The notes: generated by a model not told the origin, from the sequence alone. A stretch of DNA of 64,000 bases from Alteromonas sp. BMJM2 (GCF_027257845.1 NZ_JAPVOT010000009.1:1-64000), one strand, 5' to 3'; shown: positions 43,232 through 53,636, numbered from the stretch's first letter. Numbers and translations: made by a program.

Positions 43232-44161
43232 TTATTGATTTAATGCTTCCACACCCTCGGGTGTATTAACAGCAAGAGACTCAAGGCTCTTGTTAATTCG
43301 TTTATTCAAACCGGTAAGCACTTTACCAGGCCCTACTTCTATCACGCGTTCAACACCTGCTGCGGCTAAATATTCAACTGTGCGAGTCCACTGAACCGGG
43401 CAGTATAATTGCCGCACTAGTGCGTTTTTAATTGCCTCACCTTGCGTTTCAATGGTCACATCAACATTATTTACAATGTTGATGGCCGGTTCTTTCACCG
43501 ACAGTGAAGATAATGCGTCTTCTAGTTTGTCCGCAGCTGGGCGCATAAGTTCACAATGTGAAGGCACGCTGACCGCCAAAGGCAAAGCACGTTTCGCACC
43601 TGCCTCTTTACACGCATTAGCAGCTTGTTCTGCCGCATTTTTTTCACCAGCAATAACCACTTGCCCAGGCGAATTAAAATTAACCGGAGCAACCACATCG
43701 CCAGTGGCGATAGCGGTTTGTTGGCACACGTTAGCGATAGATGAATCATCTAAACCAATAATGGCAAACATAGCGCCTGCGCCGGCAGGTACAGCTTCTT
43801 GCATATATTTGCCGCGAGCCTCAACTAGTTTGACTGCGTCGGTAAAGTCCATAGCGCCACCGCATACCAATGCCGAATACTCACCTAAACTGTGACCGGC
43901 AAGATAATCTACCTCTATGCCCTGCTCTCGAATAACGCGCCATGTAGCCACACTTGCGGCTAATAATGCAGGTTGGGTAATGTGAGTCTCGTTAAGTTGA
44001 CCTTCTGAGTCGTTCTGAACAAGACTCCATAGGTCGTAACCTAATGCGTCAGACGCTTCTTTGAACGTAGTCTCAACCACTGGATATTGAGCTGCTAACG
44101 CTTTTAGCATGCCCACACTTTGAGACCCCTGACCTGGAAATACACAGGCTGTTCTAGTCAT
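43232..44161 (-). CDS. fabD: malonyl-CoA:ACP transacylase
   Basis: A 309-residue transacylase that moves malonyl from CoA to ACP. It starts CVFPGQGSQSVGM. The nucleophile Ser is in AGHSLGEYSALV (about residue 92), the malonate-binding Arg follows in VEARGKYM and the catalytic His in SVPSHCELM. C-terminal VEVGPGKVLTGL is canonical. It lies between fabH (60 bp gap) and fabG (9 bp gap). Confidence 0.97.
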   Translation of the reverse strand: MTRTACVFPGQGSQSVGMLKALAAQYPVVETTFKEASDALGYDLWSLVQNDSEGQLNETHITQPALLAASVATWRVIREQGIEVDYLAGHSLGEYSALVCGGAMDFTDAVKLVEARGKYMQEAVPAGAGAMFAIIGLDDSSIANVCQQTAIATGDVVAPVNFNSPGQVVIAGEKNAAEQAANACKEAGAKRALPLAVSVPSHCELMRPAADKLEDALSSLSVKEPAINIVNNVDVTIETQGEAIKNALVRQLYCPVQWTRTVEYLAAAGVERVIEVGPGKVLTGLNKRINKSLESLAVNTPEGVEALNQ

Positions 44162-44221
44162 TCTTCTTCCTTATTATTGTGTAAATCGTTAGAAGTGAAA
44201 AATGGCGTGGTTCACGTTCGC

Positions 44222-45187
44222 TTAGTAGCGAACTAACGCAGACGCCCACGCAAAACCGCCACCAAATGCTTCTAATAGCAAATGTTGACCGCGCTGGATT
44301 CTACCGTCTCGTATCGCGGTGTCTAACGCCGTAGGAACCGTAGCGGCAGATGTATTGCCATACTGCTCTAGCGTTAGCACCACCTGATCAAGAGACATAT
44401 TCAGCTTTTTAGCTGTCGCTTTTATAATTCTGAAATTGGCTTGGTGCGGCACCAACCAATCTAAATCTGTCTTTTCCATACCGTTGGCAGCTAGCGTTTG
44501 TTCAACCACCTGAGATAGTTTATTCACTGCAACTTTAAACACTTCATTGCCGCGCATTACGCCCCAATTTTCGTGTACCGATTTTTCGTCGCCCCGAGTT
44601 GGGTTACCAACATAGAGAAGGTCGCCATACGAACCTGCCGCATGAATATGCGTTGACAAAATACCAGGTTCGTCGCTTGCTTCAATGATTGTGGCCCCTG
44701 CCGCATCGCCAAATAAAATGACCATGGTTCTATCAGCGGGGTCAATAAGGCGGCTCAAGCAATCTGTGCCAATGACCAAAATACGTTTTGCCATGCCTGA
44801 TTTAATATACTGATCGGCAACACTTAATGCATAACAATATCCTGCACACGCCGCTGCCACATCAAATGCGGGAATGCCGTCTAAATCGAGCATGCGCTGA
44901 ATTTCGCACGCGGTGCTAGGTAGTGCGTAGCGACCACTTGTAGTGGCACACACAATCATATCAATGGATTTAGGGTCGATACCCGCCATTTCAATGGCTT
45001 TCTTGCTAGCCTCAACTCCCATGGTCGCAGCAGTTTCATCTGCACCAATTATGCGACGCTCTTTGATACCAGTACGGTCAGTAATCCACTCATCACTAGT
45101 ATCAACCATGACTTCTAAATCTGCGTTTGTGCGCACGTCACTGGGGTAATAGCTGCCTGTTCCTATAAAGCGAGAATATTTGCTCAA
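44222..45187 (-). CDS. fabH: 3-oxoacyl-ACP synthase III
   Basis: A 321-residue KAS III that starts fatty-acid synthesis by condensing acetyl-CoA with malonyl-ACP. The triad is Cys114 in [11 protein letters not shown], His in [11 protein letters not shown] and Asn in [22 protein letters not shown] near residue 37 binds CoA. It overlaps the plsX stop by 4 bp (ATGA-type), so the two are translationally coupled, linking phospholipid and fatty-acid initiation. Confidence 0.97.
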   Translation of the reverse strand: MSKYSRFIGTGSYYPSDVRTNADLEVMVDTSDEWITDRTGIKERRIIGADETAATMGVEASKKAIEMAGIDPKSIDMIVCATTSGRYALPSTACEIQRMLDLDGIPAFDVAAACAGYCYALSVADQYIKSGMAKRILVIGTDCLSRLIDPADRTMVILFGDAAGATIIEASDEPGILSTHIHAAGSYGDLLYVGNPTRGDEKSVHENWGVMRGNEVFKVAVNKLSQVVEQTLAANGMEKTDLDWLVPHQANFRIIKATAKKLNMSLDQVVLTLEQYGNTSAATVPTALDTAIRDGRIQRGQHLLLEAFGGGFAWASALVRY

Positions 45188-46209
45188 AGTTGCTCCAACA
45201 ATACCGTTTCTATCTTTGTTTTTATCTTATCCGGCAAATGCATTTCTGCTTCTTTCATTGCTTGAACAATGGCGTAATAAAAAGCATCTTTTTGTGCATT
45301 TCCGTGACTCTTGATAACAATGCCGCGCAATCCTATCAGACTCGCACCATTATACTGGTCGGGGTTCACGCTATTGTAGATAGATTTCAGTAATGGGAAG
45401 GCAATTCTGGCTAATACACGGGTGTATAAATTCTTTTGAGACTGGCGTTTTACTTCGTTAATCACTAACTTAGCCAAACCTTCGCTCGACTTTAACGCAA
45501 TGTTACCAGTAAAACCATCGGTGACGACAACGTCAGCATAGTCGGTGAATATATCATCACCTTCAACATAACCAATGTAATTAATACCAGGGGCATCTCT
45601 AAAAAGCTGATCGGCAGACTTCACTTGTGCGTTGCCCTTTATATCCTCTTCGCCGACATTAAGCAGTGCAACTCTTGGCGATGTAATACCAGAGACTTCT
45701 TGAGCCAGAACTGAGCCCATCACACCATATTGAAAGAGAATTTCAGGCGTACAATTAACGTTTGCCCCTAAGTCGAGTAGAAAAACCTTATGGTTACTCG
45801 TGGTTGGCAACATATTGATCAGTGCGGGCCTATCAATGCCTGATAAGGTTTTGAGTAGATAAAAAGAAAGTGTGAGCAAGGCGCCGGTGTTTCCGGCACT
45901 TACGCAAGCATTGGCTTGACCGCTTTTAACGCGCTCAATTGCTCTTCGCATAGAAGAGTCTTTTTTATTTCGGAGCGCCGATGTTGGTGCCTCTCCCATT
46001 TCTACAGTTTGGGAGCAATGAACAATCTCAACGCGGTCGCGTTCGTCAGAGGTAAGGGCTGTGATGCCGCTTTCAATAACAGATTTGTCGCCGCAAAGAG
46101 TGAAGCGAATTTGAGGGTGTAGTTGGATAGCCTTTACGGCCGCAGAAAGGATAACAGGGGGACCATGATCGCCCCCCATGATATCTAACGCGATGGTTAG
46201 CTCAGACAA
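45184..46209 (-). CDS. plsX: phosphate acyltransferase
   Basis: A 341-residue enzyme that makes acyl-phosphate from acyl-ACP, feeding PlsY in phosphatidic-acid synthesis. Family motifs are [11 protein letters not shown] at the start, [11 protein letters not shown] near residue 100, [24 protein letters not shown] and [15 protein letters not shown]. The overlap with fabH and the 15-bp gap after rpmF match the conserved yceD-rpmF-plsX-fabH arrangement. Confidence 0.97.
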   Translation of the reverse strand: MSELTIALDIMGGDHGPPVILSAAVKAIQLHPQIRFTLCGDKSVIESGITALTSDERDRVEIVHCSQTVEMGEAPTSALRNKKDSSMRRAIERVKSGQANACVSAGNTGALLTLSFYLLKTLSGIDRPALINMLPTTSNHKVFLLDLGANVNCTPEILFQYGVMGSVLAQEVSGITSPRVALLNVGEEDIKGNAQVKSADQLFRDAPGINYIGYVEGDDIFTDYADVVVTDGFTGNIALKSSEGLAKLVINEVKRQSQKNLYTRVLARIAFPLLKSIYNSVNPDQYNGASLIGLRGIVIKSHGNAQKDAFYYAIVQAMKEAEMHLPDKIKTKIETVLLEQL

Positions 46210-46224
46210 AATGTAGTCGCCGAA

Positions 46225-46395
46225 TTACGCGCCGATTACTTTCTTGCCTTTGTAGTATCCATCAGCAGTCACGTGGTGACGAAGGTGAGTTTCACCCGAC
46301 GTTGAATCGACGGACAAAGTAGCACCTGTCAACGCATCGTGTGAACGACGCATACCGCGCTTAGAACGCGTTTTACGATTTTTTTGTACTGCCAT
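46225..46395 (-). CDS. rpmF: 50S ribosomal protein L32
   Basis: A 56-residue protein read directly from the minus strand. It begins [20 protein letters not shown] (with the initiator Met) and ends [11 protein letters not shown], the L32 pattern of a basic N-terminus and a short C-terminal strand. The four zinc cysteines of some L32 proteins are absent, so this is the zinc-free form. AGGAGTAAGTT gives a strong ribosome-binding site. It lies between yceD (3-bp gap) and plsX. Confidence 0.95.
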   Translation of the reverse strand: MAVQKNRKTRSKRGMRRSHDALTGATLSVDSTSGETHLRHHVTADGYYKGKKVIGA

Positions 46396-46398
46396 AAC

Positions 46399-46932
46399 TT
46401 ACTCCTGGTCTCGCTTAAGTTCTTTCAAAACCGCGAATGGGTTTTGTCGCTCTTGTTCCGGTTCAATCTTTCCGAATGACATCTCATCTCGCTTTATTGC
46501 ACACTCCGACTCTGCATGAAGGGGTACAATTGGCAATGATAATAGTAACTCGTCTTCAAATATCTGAAGCAGACTAACTTCTCCGTGGTCGTCGACCTCT
46601 ACCGGTTCGTAAGCCTCGGGAATGATGTCCTCATTTTCTTGCTCTCCTCCCTGCACTGGAGTAAAGCAGAAATCCGAATGAACGGATAAATCGAGTTCAC
46701 CATTACACCTCTGACAGATAAGTGTAACGTCAGTGGATAGGTGACCGTGAAAAACAGTAAGACCCTGCTCGTCTTTTCTAAACTGTACTTCTGCGTCCAC
46801 ATACTCACTGCATCGGACAACTGCCCCGCTCAATCGTTCCATATCACTAGCCAAAATAACACCCCGATAATCGGAACGTTTAGTAGCGGTTTTAATCGGT
46901 TCAACCGAATGGGGTAATTTCACTTTCTGCAT
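46399..46932 (-). CDS. yceD: YceD (DUF177) rRNA accumulation protein
   Basis: A 177-residue protein starting MQKVKLP, exactly like E. coli YceD, which is needed for normal 23S rRNA accumulation. The conserved cysteines are in LICQRCNGEL, and CFTPV, EAYEPVEVDDHGEVSLLQIFEDELLLSLPIVPLH and the end NPFAVLKELKR follow the family pattern. I take ATG at 46932 rather than the GTG eight codons earlier, because that GTG overlaps a near-consensus -10 element. The predicted transcript then has almost no leader. Confidence 0.92.
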   Translation of the reverse strand: MQKVKLPHSVEPIKTATKRSDYRGVILASDMERLSGAVVRCSEYVDAEVQFRKDEQGLTVFHGHLSTDVTLICQRCNGELDLSVHSDFCFTPVQGGEQENEDIIPEAYEPVEVDDHGEVSLLQIFEDELLLSLPIVPLHAESECAIKRDEMSFGKIEPEQERQNPFAVLKELKRDQE

Positions 46933-46941
46933 AGGGCGCGC

Positions 46942-46970
46942 ATGATATAGCGTCACCCCGCTTCTGTCAA
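46942..46970 (-). promoter_or_regulatory. strong sigma-70 promoter for the yceD-rpmF-plsX-fab operon
   Basis: On the minus strand TTGACA (46965-46970) and TATCAT (46942-46947) are separated by exactly 17 bp. Only 9 bases separate the -10 element from the yceD ATG, so the expected start point leaves a 5' leader of about 0-3 nt. Confidence 0.75.
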
Positions 46971-47084
46971 AGCAAAATTGCGATTTAACTTGGGGTTAAA
47001 CAGGGTAAACTAAACGGCATACCGTTATTGGGGCGTATTAACGTAAAGCGCCTTAAATAAGAGCTTGATACAGGAATACTTACT

Positions 47085-47699
47085 ATGACTCCCATAATTT
47101 TAGCCTCTTCTTCTCAGTATCGAAAAAAGTTACTGGATGATATTGGTCTACATGTAGAAACCATGAGTCCGTATATTGATGAAACGCCTAAGCCTGACGA
47201 AACCGCCCTGACACTGAGTAAACGCTTGGCACAAGAAAAGGCGCTAAAAGTAAGCGCACGTGTGAAGTGTGACGAGGCCATCGTTATAGGCAGCGACCAA
47301 GTCGCTTTTTTAGCGACAGACGACGGCCCGGTATTACTTGGTAAACCTTTAAATGTCAGTAACGCTGTTGAACAGTTAACACGTTGCCAAGGTAAAACTG
47401 TGTCTTTTTTTACCGCTATCTGTGTTTATCAAGCAAGTAGCGATACATTAATAACTGATGTGGAAGAAACTCGGGTTCATTTTCGTGAAAACACGACTGC
47501 TTTATTACAAGACTATGTTGAAAAAGAGCGACCATTGGATTGTGCTGGTAGTTTTAAAAGCGAAGGTATGGGCGTACTACTCTTTAAGCGTGTAGAAGGA
47601 AGAGATCCCAATAGTCTTATTGGTTTGCCCATAATGTTGCTGAACGATATATTGTCATCCCACTTTAATACTAACTTGTTAGAGCTCGCAACTCGTTAA
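47085..47699 (+). CDS. yceF: Maf-family nucleotide pyrophosphatase (YceF)
   Basis: A 204-residue Maf/HAM1-fold enzyme. ILASSSQYRKKLL at residues 4-16 is the Maf signature S-x-S-x-R-R; VIGSDQVAF holds the catalytic Asp, and CQGKTVSFFTA and CAGSFKSEGMGVLL follow. The YceF branch hydrolyses 7-methyl-GTP, a likely house-cleaning role. It is divergent from yceD exactly as in E. coli, which supports the subfamily choice over other Maf proteins. Confidence 0.92.
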   Translation: MTPIILASSSQYRKKLLDDIGLHVETMSPYIDETPKPDETALTLSKRLAQEKALKVSARVKCDEAIVIGSDQVAFLATDDGPVLLGKPLNVSNAVEQLTRCQGKTVSFFTAICVYQASSDTLITDVEETRVHFRENTTALLQDYVEKERPLDCAGSFKSEGMGVLLFKRVEGRDPNSLIGLPIMLLNDILSSHFNTNLLELATR

Positions 47700-47805
47700 G
47701 ATCACCTTGTTGTTAGCTCTACAGCCAGAAGCTGTTTAACCAAAAGCTGTTACGCTAAAAGCCGTTCAGTTAAAAACCGATCAGACAGAAGAGTTCATTT
47801 AAATG

Positions 47806-47856
47806 CTATTCACCCAGTAGTACTATTCACCCAGTAGTACTATTCACCCAGTAAAT
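47806..47856. repeat. 17-bp tandem triplication at a gene 3' end
   Basis: CTATTCACCCAGTAGTA occurs twice perfectly (47806-47822, 47823-47839), followed by a third copy with CTATTCACCCAGTA (47840-47853). The third copy holds the last codons and stop of the minus-strand HAD phosphatase, so its 3' end has been duplicated downstream twice. Each copy restores an in-phase TGGGTGAATAG on the minus strand. Confidence 0.95.
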
Positions 47857-48529
47857 AGTGCTGTAGTTCTGCAATTGAATGAACAATCACTTTTGGTTGC
47901 AACGCTTCTAAATGGACCTGTGCATGCACGCCATACGACACACCTATTCTGTCCATACCAATAGATTTGGCCATTTGCATATCATAGGTGGTGTCGCCAA
48001 TCATTACAGCGTCGCTGGCGGGAATAGACAATTCGTCGATAAGTTGCAGTAGCATATCGGGTGATGGCTTAGACTCCGCCTCATCCGCTGTGCGTGAGGC
48101 AGAAAAAAAGCTGCCCGTGTCCGTTTGTTTCCAAGCTCTGTCCAGACCTCTTCGTGCTTTGCCTGTTGCGACTGCAAGTATACAGCCGGATGCTTTCAGC
48201 GCATTGAACAATGCTTCGGCGCCATCGAACAAAGGGCATGGCGTGGTGTCTTTGGCAACAAACGCTTCTTTATAAGCTAACACTAACTGTTCTGCGAGTG
48301 CGTCATCGTCAATACCAAAAAGTTGCTTTATCGCTGGCTTAAGGCTGATGCCAATAATGTGCCCCACTTCATCGCTACTTGGAATTGGCATACTGCATTG
48401 TTTTGCAGCAATCTGCATGCAGTTAACAATTTTATCAGCAGAGTCCATTACCGTGCCATCCCAATCGAAAATGACGAGCTTGTAGCGAGGCGACGTTTGT
48501 GTTGGTGACGCGGTTGAAATGTCAGGCAT
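47840..48529 (-). CDS. HAD-family phosphatase (Gph-like)
   Basis: A 229-residue haloacid-dehalogenase phosphatase with a helical cap. Motif I FDWDGTVMDS is at residues 20-29, motif II is AVATGKARRG, the cap lies between, and motif III/IV is KPSPDMLLQ and VMIGDTTYDMQMA. The likely substrate is a small phosphorylated metabolite such as phosphoglycolate, but specificity cannot be read. The pairing with rluC, 16 bp downstream of it, is common in marine gammaproteobacteria. The 3' end is duplicated in tandem. Confidence 0.88.
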   Translation of the reverse strand: MPDISTASPTQTSPRYKLVIFDWDGTVMDSADKIVNCMQIAAKQCSMPIPSSDEVGHIIGISLKPAIKQLFGIDDDALAEQLVLAYKEAFVAKDTTPCPLFDGAEALFNALKASGCILAVATGKARRGLDRAWKQTDTGSFFSASRTADEAESKPSPDMLLQLIDELSIPASDAVMIGDTTYDMQMAKSIGMDRIGVSYGVHAQVHLEALQPKVIVHSIAELQHYLLGE

Positions 48530-48545
48530 AAATCACTACTACTCT

Positions 48546-49496
48546 CTATTTTGTGCTCAGGGCTTTTAAGGCATCTGTCAGCGCGTTATCAAGGGGTGCG
48601 GTAAACGTCATTCTCTCTTCTGTGGCTGGGTGAATAAATGCAATACTTTGGGCATGTAGAAATAGCCGATCTAATCCTTTTGCTCGCATACTCGCGTCAA
48701 ATGCACTATCGCCATACTTTGGATCGCAAGCAATAGGATGCCCTGCGTGCAAACAGTGCACGCGTATCTGGTGCGTTCGACCAGTAATCGGAGATGCTTC
48801 AACCAGCGTTGCTCCCGCAAATTCCTTTAAAATTCTATAGCGGGTTTCAGAAGGCTTACCATCATCACTCACGCTGACCATTCTCTCACCCGATTGCAGC
48901 GTATTTTTTTTAAGCGGAGCTTTTACTTTAAAGCGATTTACCGGCCACTCACCCGCAACCAACGCATTGTAGCGTTTGTCCATTTTTCCTGTTCGAAGCT
49001 GTTCATGCATGTGACGCAGCGCAGAGCGCTTCTTCGCTATCAGCATGCAGCCTGATGTATCGCGATCCAGTCGGTGCACCAGCTCCATAAACTTAGCTTC
49101 AGGGCGCAGTGCTCTTAACCCTTCAATAAGGCCGAAGCTCAATCCACTTCCGCCATGAACAGCTATACCTGTAGGCTTATTCATAACGATTAAACGATCG
49201 TCTTCAAACAGAATGTGCGATTCAAGCGCTGCTATTTTATCAAGTTTCGGTGAAGGTGCTGGCGCCCCTTCGGATACCCGAACAGGAGGAATGCGTATTA
49301 TGTCATCAGCTTGCAATTTATATTCAGGTTTTATTCTACCTTTATTAACGCGTACTTCACCTTTGCGTAAAATGCGATAAATCATACTCTTTGGTACGCC
49401 TTTCAATTGGGTACGCAAAAAGTTATCGATGCGTTGGCCGGCTAAATCGGCCTCTACCGTTATAAAACGGACTTTTTGGGGAGCTTGTTCTTTCAT
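48546..49496 (-). CDS. rluC: 23S rRNA pseudouridine synthase C
   Basis: A 316-residue pseudouridine synthase modifying 23S rRNA (positions 955, 2504, 2580 in E. coli). An N-terminal S4 RNA-binding domain (QRIDNFLRTQLKG, MIYRILRKGEVRVN) precedes the catalytic domain, where the Asp nucleophile is in VHRLDRDTSGCMLIAKK. The ending GRTHQIRVHCLHAGHPI is typical. ATG at 49496 begins the conserved region; an upstream start adds 12 residues with no support. It is divergent from rne, as in E. coli, which supports RluC over RluA or RluD. Confidence 0.95.
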   Translation of the reverse strand: MKEQAPQKVRFITVEADLAGQRIDNFLRTQLKGVPKSMIYRILRKGEVRVNKGRIKPEYKLQADDIIRIPPVRVSEGAPAPSPKLDKIAALESHILFEDDRLIVMNKPTGIAVHGGSGLSFGLIEGLRALRPEAKFMELVHRLDRDTSGCMLIAKKRSALRHMHEQLRTGKMDKRYNALVAGEWPVNRFKVKAPLKKNTLQSGERMVSVSDDGKPSETRYRILKEFAGATLVEASPITGRTHQIRVHCLHAGHPIACDPKYGDSAFDASMRAKGLDRLFLHAQSIAFIHPATEERMTFTAPLDNALTDALKALSTK

Positions 49497-50281
49497 GCGT
49501 TTGATTATACCGCAATGCTTCGCCGCCAACATTATGAAAATTTCTAATTGCTAAAATTTCTTGATTTTGACCCTTTTTTGTCCAGAGCTCGCCGTTTTAT
49601 GAAAATAACTACTTATAAGTTGCTTTTATTCACCGACTTACCTTGCTTAATTTTAGTTATTGGTGCGATAATCATTGGTGGTTTTTACACGAATCAACCG
49701 CGAATGTAACCTAGCGCCAACGCGCTCATTTTGCGAACAAAACGCGTAAAAACAACTTAGACGATAATGAAACAAAAAAACGACGACATATTGCGGTCGA
49801 TGTTTCACGTCGCAAACGAAAAAGCATGAGTTAGATGTCGGTAGTGTCAGTAAAGAAACAAGACATTTCATACCGAACTCGCTAAGAGGCAACGACAACA
49901 CTGCCGTAGTAAAGCGAAACCGTGCTTGCGAACATAAAATAAGTTTGCCGTTTAGCCAACAGAATTAAATGACAAACAAGCGAGGCTCATTATTTCGCTT
50001 GTTAAAATGAAATTTGAAATAAGGGTTTGTCGCTCCCGACATCCTCAAAGCAGCGTAGCCTAGGTAAGGCCAGTCGTTTAGGTAAAATAGACAAGCAAAA
50101 ACAACGTTTGTAACCTGTAACGCTGACAGATATGCATTTAGAAAGTGCATAGGCTACCCACTCGGGATAATGCGATGTAACAACAAAGTCCCCGTCCAAC
50201 CGTGAGGTTGCGCGGTGAGGGTTTGCACATGTCACTTTAATTTTGTGTCTTAACGGCTGTACAAAAACAGAGTTAGATACA
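49497..50281 (+). other. rluC-rne intergenic region with long rne leader
   Basis: A 785-bp divergent spacer. TTGCTT (49643-49648) and GATAAT (49667-49672), 18 bp apart, are a plausible rne promoter, giving an untranslated leader of about 600 nt. Stem candidates include TATGCA/TGCATA near 50132-50150 and CAACC-GTGA-GGTTG near 50200. In E. coli the rne leader is itself cut by RNase E for autoregulation, and a similar role is likely here. Short minus-strand ORFs in the region have no family resemblance. Confidence 0.55.
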
Positions 50282-53200
50282 ATGAAAAGAATGTTAATTA
50301 ATGCAACTCAACAAGAAGAGTTGCGTGTTGCTCTAGTAGATGGGCAACGCTTGTACGACCTAGATATAGAAAGTCCTGGGCACGAGCAAAAGAAAGCAAA
50401 TATTTATAAAGGCAAAATAACCCGAGTAGAGCCAAGTTTAGAAGCGGCTTTTGTCGATTACGGCGCTGACCGCCATGGATTCCTACCATTAAAAGAGATA
50501 GCCCGCACCTACTTCCCAAAAGGTTACAAGTTTGAAGGCCGACCTAATATCAAAGAGGTTATTAAGGAAGGTCAGGAAGTTATTATTCAAATCGATAAGG
50601 AAGAGCGTGGCCAAAAAGGCGCAGCGCTAACTACCTTTTTATCGTTAGCAGGCAGCTATTTAGTTCTTATGCCTAACAATCCTCGTGCAGGCGGTATTTC
50701 TCGTCGTATCGAAGGTGACGAGCGTACTGAGCTTAAAGAATCACTGGGTAAACTAGACCTTCCAGACGGAATGGGACTGATTGTTCGAACAGCCGGTGTT
50801 GGTAAGTCATACGAAGAGTTGGAATGGGATTTAAAAGTCTTACTCAAGCACTGGGACGCAATATCCAGCGTTGCTGAGGAACGAGAAGCACCTTTCCTAA
50901 TTCACCAAGAAAGCAATGTTATTGTCCGCGCAATCCGTGATTACCTTCGCCGTGACATCGGTGAAATTCTCATCGACAAAACCAGTATTTATGAACAAGC
51001 GCTTCAGCATATCGAATTGGTACGCCCTGACTTTGCAAGCCGCGTAAAACTCTATCGCGGTGAAGTTCCGTTGTTCAGTCACTATCAAATTGAAAGTCAG
51101 ATTGAATCAGCATTCCAACGAGAAGTGCGTTTACCATCTGGTGGATCAATCGTTATTGACCCTACAGAAGCGTTAACCTCTATTGATATCAACTCTGCCC
51201 GTTCAACAAAAGGCGGAGATATTGAAGAAACGGCACTGAACACAAACCTTGAAGCGGCTGATGAAATTGCTCGCCAATTGCGTTTACGTGACCTCGGTGG
51301 GTTAGTGGTTATCGACTTTATTGATATGACTCCAGTTAGACATCAGCGCGATGTGGAAAACCGCATGAAAGACGCGGTACGAAGTGATAGAGCCCGTGTG
51401 CAGTTAGGCCGCATTTCTCGCTTTGGTCTTCTTGAAATGTCTCGTCAGCGTTTGCGCCCTTCTCTTGGTGAATCTGCCCATCACGTATGTCCACGTTGTT
51501 CAGGCCACGGTACTATCCGAGGTACTGAATCCCTTGCACTTTCCATCCTTCGCATACTTGAAGAAGAAAGTATCAAAGAGAATACGGGACAGATTGAAGC
51601 GCAGCTTCCAGTGTCGGTGGCAACTTACCTGTTAAATGAAAAGCGCAAGTCTATTCAGCTTCTTGAAAAGCGTCACGGTGTTGATTTACTGCTTATTCCA
51701 AACGCAAATTTAGAAACGCCTCATTATCAAGTAGAGCGCCGTCGTCCAGATGATGCCCTGCAAGATGCAAGCTATGAAGTTGATCTAATGCCTGCTGTGG
51801 AAACAGAGAAAGTGACGACGACCACTGCCCCTGTCAAGCGTGAAGAGCCCGCACTTAAAGGCCTTGTTGCTCCTACTACGGCAGCGCCTGTAGCTCAGCC
51901 TAAAGTTCAGGAAAAAGCGGCGCAGACAAACGAATCTCCATCATTATTCGCTCGCATTGGTAAGTGGATAAACGATGTATTTGGCGATAGCAACAAACCT
52001 GAAGCTAAGCCGAATGAAAACCAAGAGAAAGACGAGAAAACGTCGTCTAATTACAAAGGTAAAAACCCGCGTAATACTCGCAATAATGACGACCGTCGTC
52101 GTAAGCCTCGTAAAAATACCCGTCGCAATGGTCCAGCCCAAGTAAAAGACGGTGAGCAGGAACAACGCCCACCACGCAGTGATCAAGACGACAAGCGCAA
52201 TAACCGTGGCCGCAAGCCCCGCAGAGCGCAACAGCCTCGTGATGAGCAGCAAAAGCCAAATCACGAAAAGCCTCAACAAGACGCTCCTGTTAATGACAAT
52301 GTGGAACAACAGGACAATCAAGTTGAGAAGAAACGTGAAGTTGCCGAGCGCAGAAAGCGTCGTGATAAGCGTCGTAGCGTTCGAGTGAACAAAGATGACT
52401 CAGCAAATGCTAACGCACAAAGTGCGCCTAAATCTGAAACTAAACCAGCTGAAACTAAACCAGCTGCACCTAAGAAGCCAGAAAGCGCTGAGAAGCAGCC
52501 TGAGGAGCAAATTATTAACACTGCGCCTGTTACTGAAGACGCAGCAGGAAAGCCGTTAGAGAAGCATCACGCCAAGCAAAAAACGGTTATTGGTTCTTCT
52601 GCTGAATCATCTGATTCTGGCGAAGAAATTCAAGAAGCCGCGGTGATCTCAGAGCTAACTAATGACGAAAACGGCCAAAAACGTGAAAGCAGAGGACGTT
52701 CACGTCGCTCTCCTCGTCACGTTCGTGCTGCAGGTCAACGTCGCAAGAAGGAAGCGCAGCAAAATGACGATGCGACTAACGAAACTACCAATCAAGATAG
52801 TCACGTCAGTCATGCCGATGCCGCACCAGTAAATGTTGATGAAACGCAGGCTACCCTGCCTGGCGAACTTTCTGCACAAGCGCAGTCAACAACTGCACAA
52901 CCAGACAGCATTAAAGATGCGGTAACTGCAACTGCTGAACAAACAACGTCAACCGTTGAAGAGACAAAAGCACCTGCTACTGACACTTCTGCTACACAGG
53001 AAGACTCAGCGAAGGCGCCAAGTGTTGAAGCGGTTCAAGACGAACTGCAGTTCGAGGCAGCCTCGCAAGCAGAAGAAGTACCAAAATCAAGTGCTACTCA
53101 AGAAGCAGCGCCTGTAAAAGCGGCTCAACAAGATGACGCTGAAACAGCAGCACCAAAGCAAGTTGAAATAAACTTAGCAGAGGAAGCTGAGGCCGCTACT

Positions 53201-53596
53201 GTGCAAGCGTCATCAGATGCAGCAGAAGCGCCTGCGGCTAAGCAGTCTGTGGCTGAAGAGCCTTCAGCGGGTAAGGAGCCTTCAGCGGGTAAGGAGCCTT
53301 CAGCGAATAAAGCGCCTTCTAAGCCTGTAGCTGATCAAAAACCTGTAACGCCTGCAACAGCTAAAAAGGCTGACAAGCCAGCGACACCACTAGGTGCTAG
53401 CGGAACAGGAAAACGCAGAGCGTCTCACCCTATGACAACCCCTGCGTCTGTTGACGATGAGTTTGTTGATGTGAAGCTTACAGCGAAGTCAGATGATTCA
53501 CGCCCCGCTGTGACGGTTTGCGGTAAAACTGCAAACATGGCTCAGGTATCAGCGCGAGCATCTGCTCCTGCCACACTACCAGGCAGCGTAGATTAA
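50282..53596 (+). CDS. rne: ribonuclease E
   Basis: A 1104-residue endoribonuclease, core of the RNA degradosome. The N-terminal half has the S1 domain, 5'-sensor and DNase I-like catalytic domain with VVIDFIDM (catalytic Asp) and the second Asp in the following helix, then the zinc link CPRCSGHG. The C-terminal half is low-complexity: an amphipathic membrane anchor ([15 protein letters not shown], about 553-567), Arg-rich RNA-binding blocks ([21 protein letters not shown]) and a long acidic/Ala-rich tail. A tandem EPSAGK repeat lies near residue 995. ATG at 50282 starts the conserved KRMLINATQ. Confidence 0.97.
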   Translation: MKRMLINATQQEELRVALVDGQRLYDLDIESPGHEQKKANIYKGKITRVEPSLEAAFVDYGADRHGFLPLKEIARTYFPKGYKFEGRPNIKEVIKEGQEVIIQIDKEERGQKGAALTTFLSLAGSYLVLMPNNPRAGGISRRIEGDERTELKESLGKLDLPDGMGLIVRTAGVGKSYEELEWDLKVLLKHWDAISSVAEEREAPFLIHQESNVIVRAIRDYLRRDIGEILIDKTSIYEQALQHIELVRPDFASRVKLYRGEVPLFSHYQIESQIESAFQREVRLPSGGSIVIDPTEALTSIDINSARSTKGGDIEETALNTNLEAADEIARQLRLRDLGGLVVIDFIDMTPVRHQRDVENRMKDAVRSDRARVQLGRISRFGLLEMSRQRLRPSLGESAHHVCPRCSGHGTIRGTESLALSILRILEEESIKENTGQIEAQLPVSVATYLLNEKRKSIQLLEKRHGVDLLLIPNANLETPHYQVERRRPDDALQDASYEVDLMPAVETEKVTTTTAPVKREEPALKGLVAPTTAAPVAQPKVQEKAAQTNESPSLFARIGKWINDVFGDSNKPEAKPNENQEKDEKTSSNYKGKNPRNTRNNDDRRRKPRKNTRRNGPAQVKDGEQEQRPPRSDQDDKRNNRGRKPRRAQQPRDEQQKPNHEKPQQDAPVNDNVEQQDNQVEKKREVAERRKRRDKRRSVRVNKDDSANANAQSAPKSETKPAETKPAAPKKPESAEKQPEEQIINTAPVTEDAAGKPLEKHHAKQKTVIGSSAESSDSGEEIQEAAVISELTNDENGQKRESRGRSRRSPRHVRAAGQRRKKEAQQNDDATNETTNQDSHVSHADAAPVNVDETQATLPGELSAQAQSTTAQPDSIKDAVTATAEQTTSTVEETKAPATDTSATQEDSAKAPSVEAVQDELQFEAASQAEEVPKSSATQEAAPVKAAQQDDAETAAPKQVEINLAEEAEAATVQASSDAAEAPAAKQSVAEEPSAGKEPSAGKEPSANKAPSKPVADQKPVTPATAKKADKPATPLGASGTGKRRASHPMTTPASVDDEFVDVKLTAKSDDSRPAVTVCGKTANMAQVSARASAPATLPGSVD
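53258..53311 (+). repeat. 18-bp tandem repeat inside rne
   Basis: GAGCCTTCAGCGGGTAAG occurs twice perfectly and a third time as GAGCCTTCAGCGAATAAA, encoding [12 protein letters not shown] and EPSANK in the disordered tail. It is in frame and probably length-variable between strains. Confidence 0.95.
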
Positions 53597-53636
53597 GCGT
53601 TTGCTAGAACCTTTGAGATAAAACGTCTCTAATAAT

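Noticed and set aside
46933-46956. Upstream GTG start for yceD adding eight residues
   Set aside because: It overlaps the -10 element of the strong promoter, and the conserved family start is the later ATG.
49653-50235. Three minus-strand ORFs of 61-82 codons in the rluC-rne gap
   Set aside because: Composition is non-protein-like, two overlap each other, and the region is better explained as the rne leader.
51944-52321. 125-codon hydrophobic minus-strand ORF inside rne
   Set aside because: Produced by the Arg/Lys/Asp-rich codons of the RNase E tail read in reverse; it mimics a membrane protein but is a shadow.
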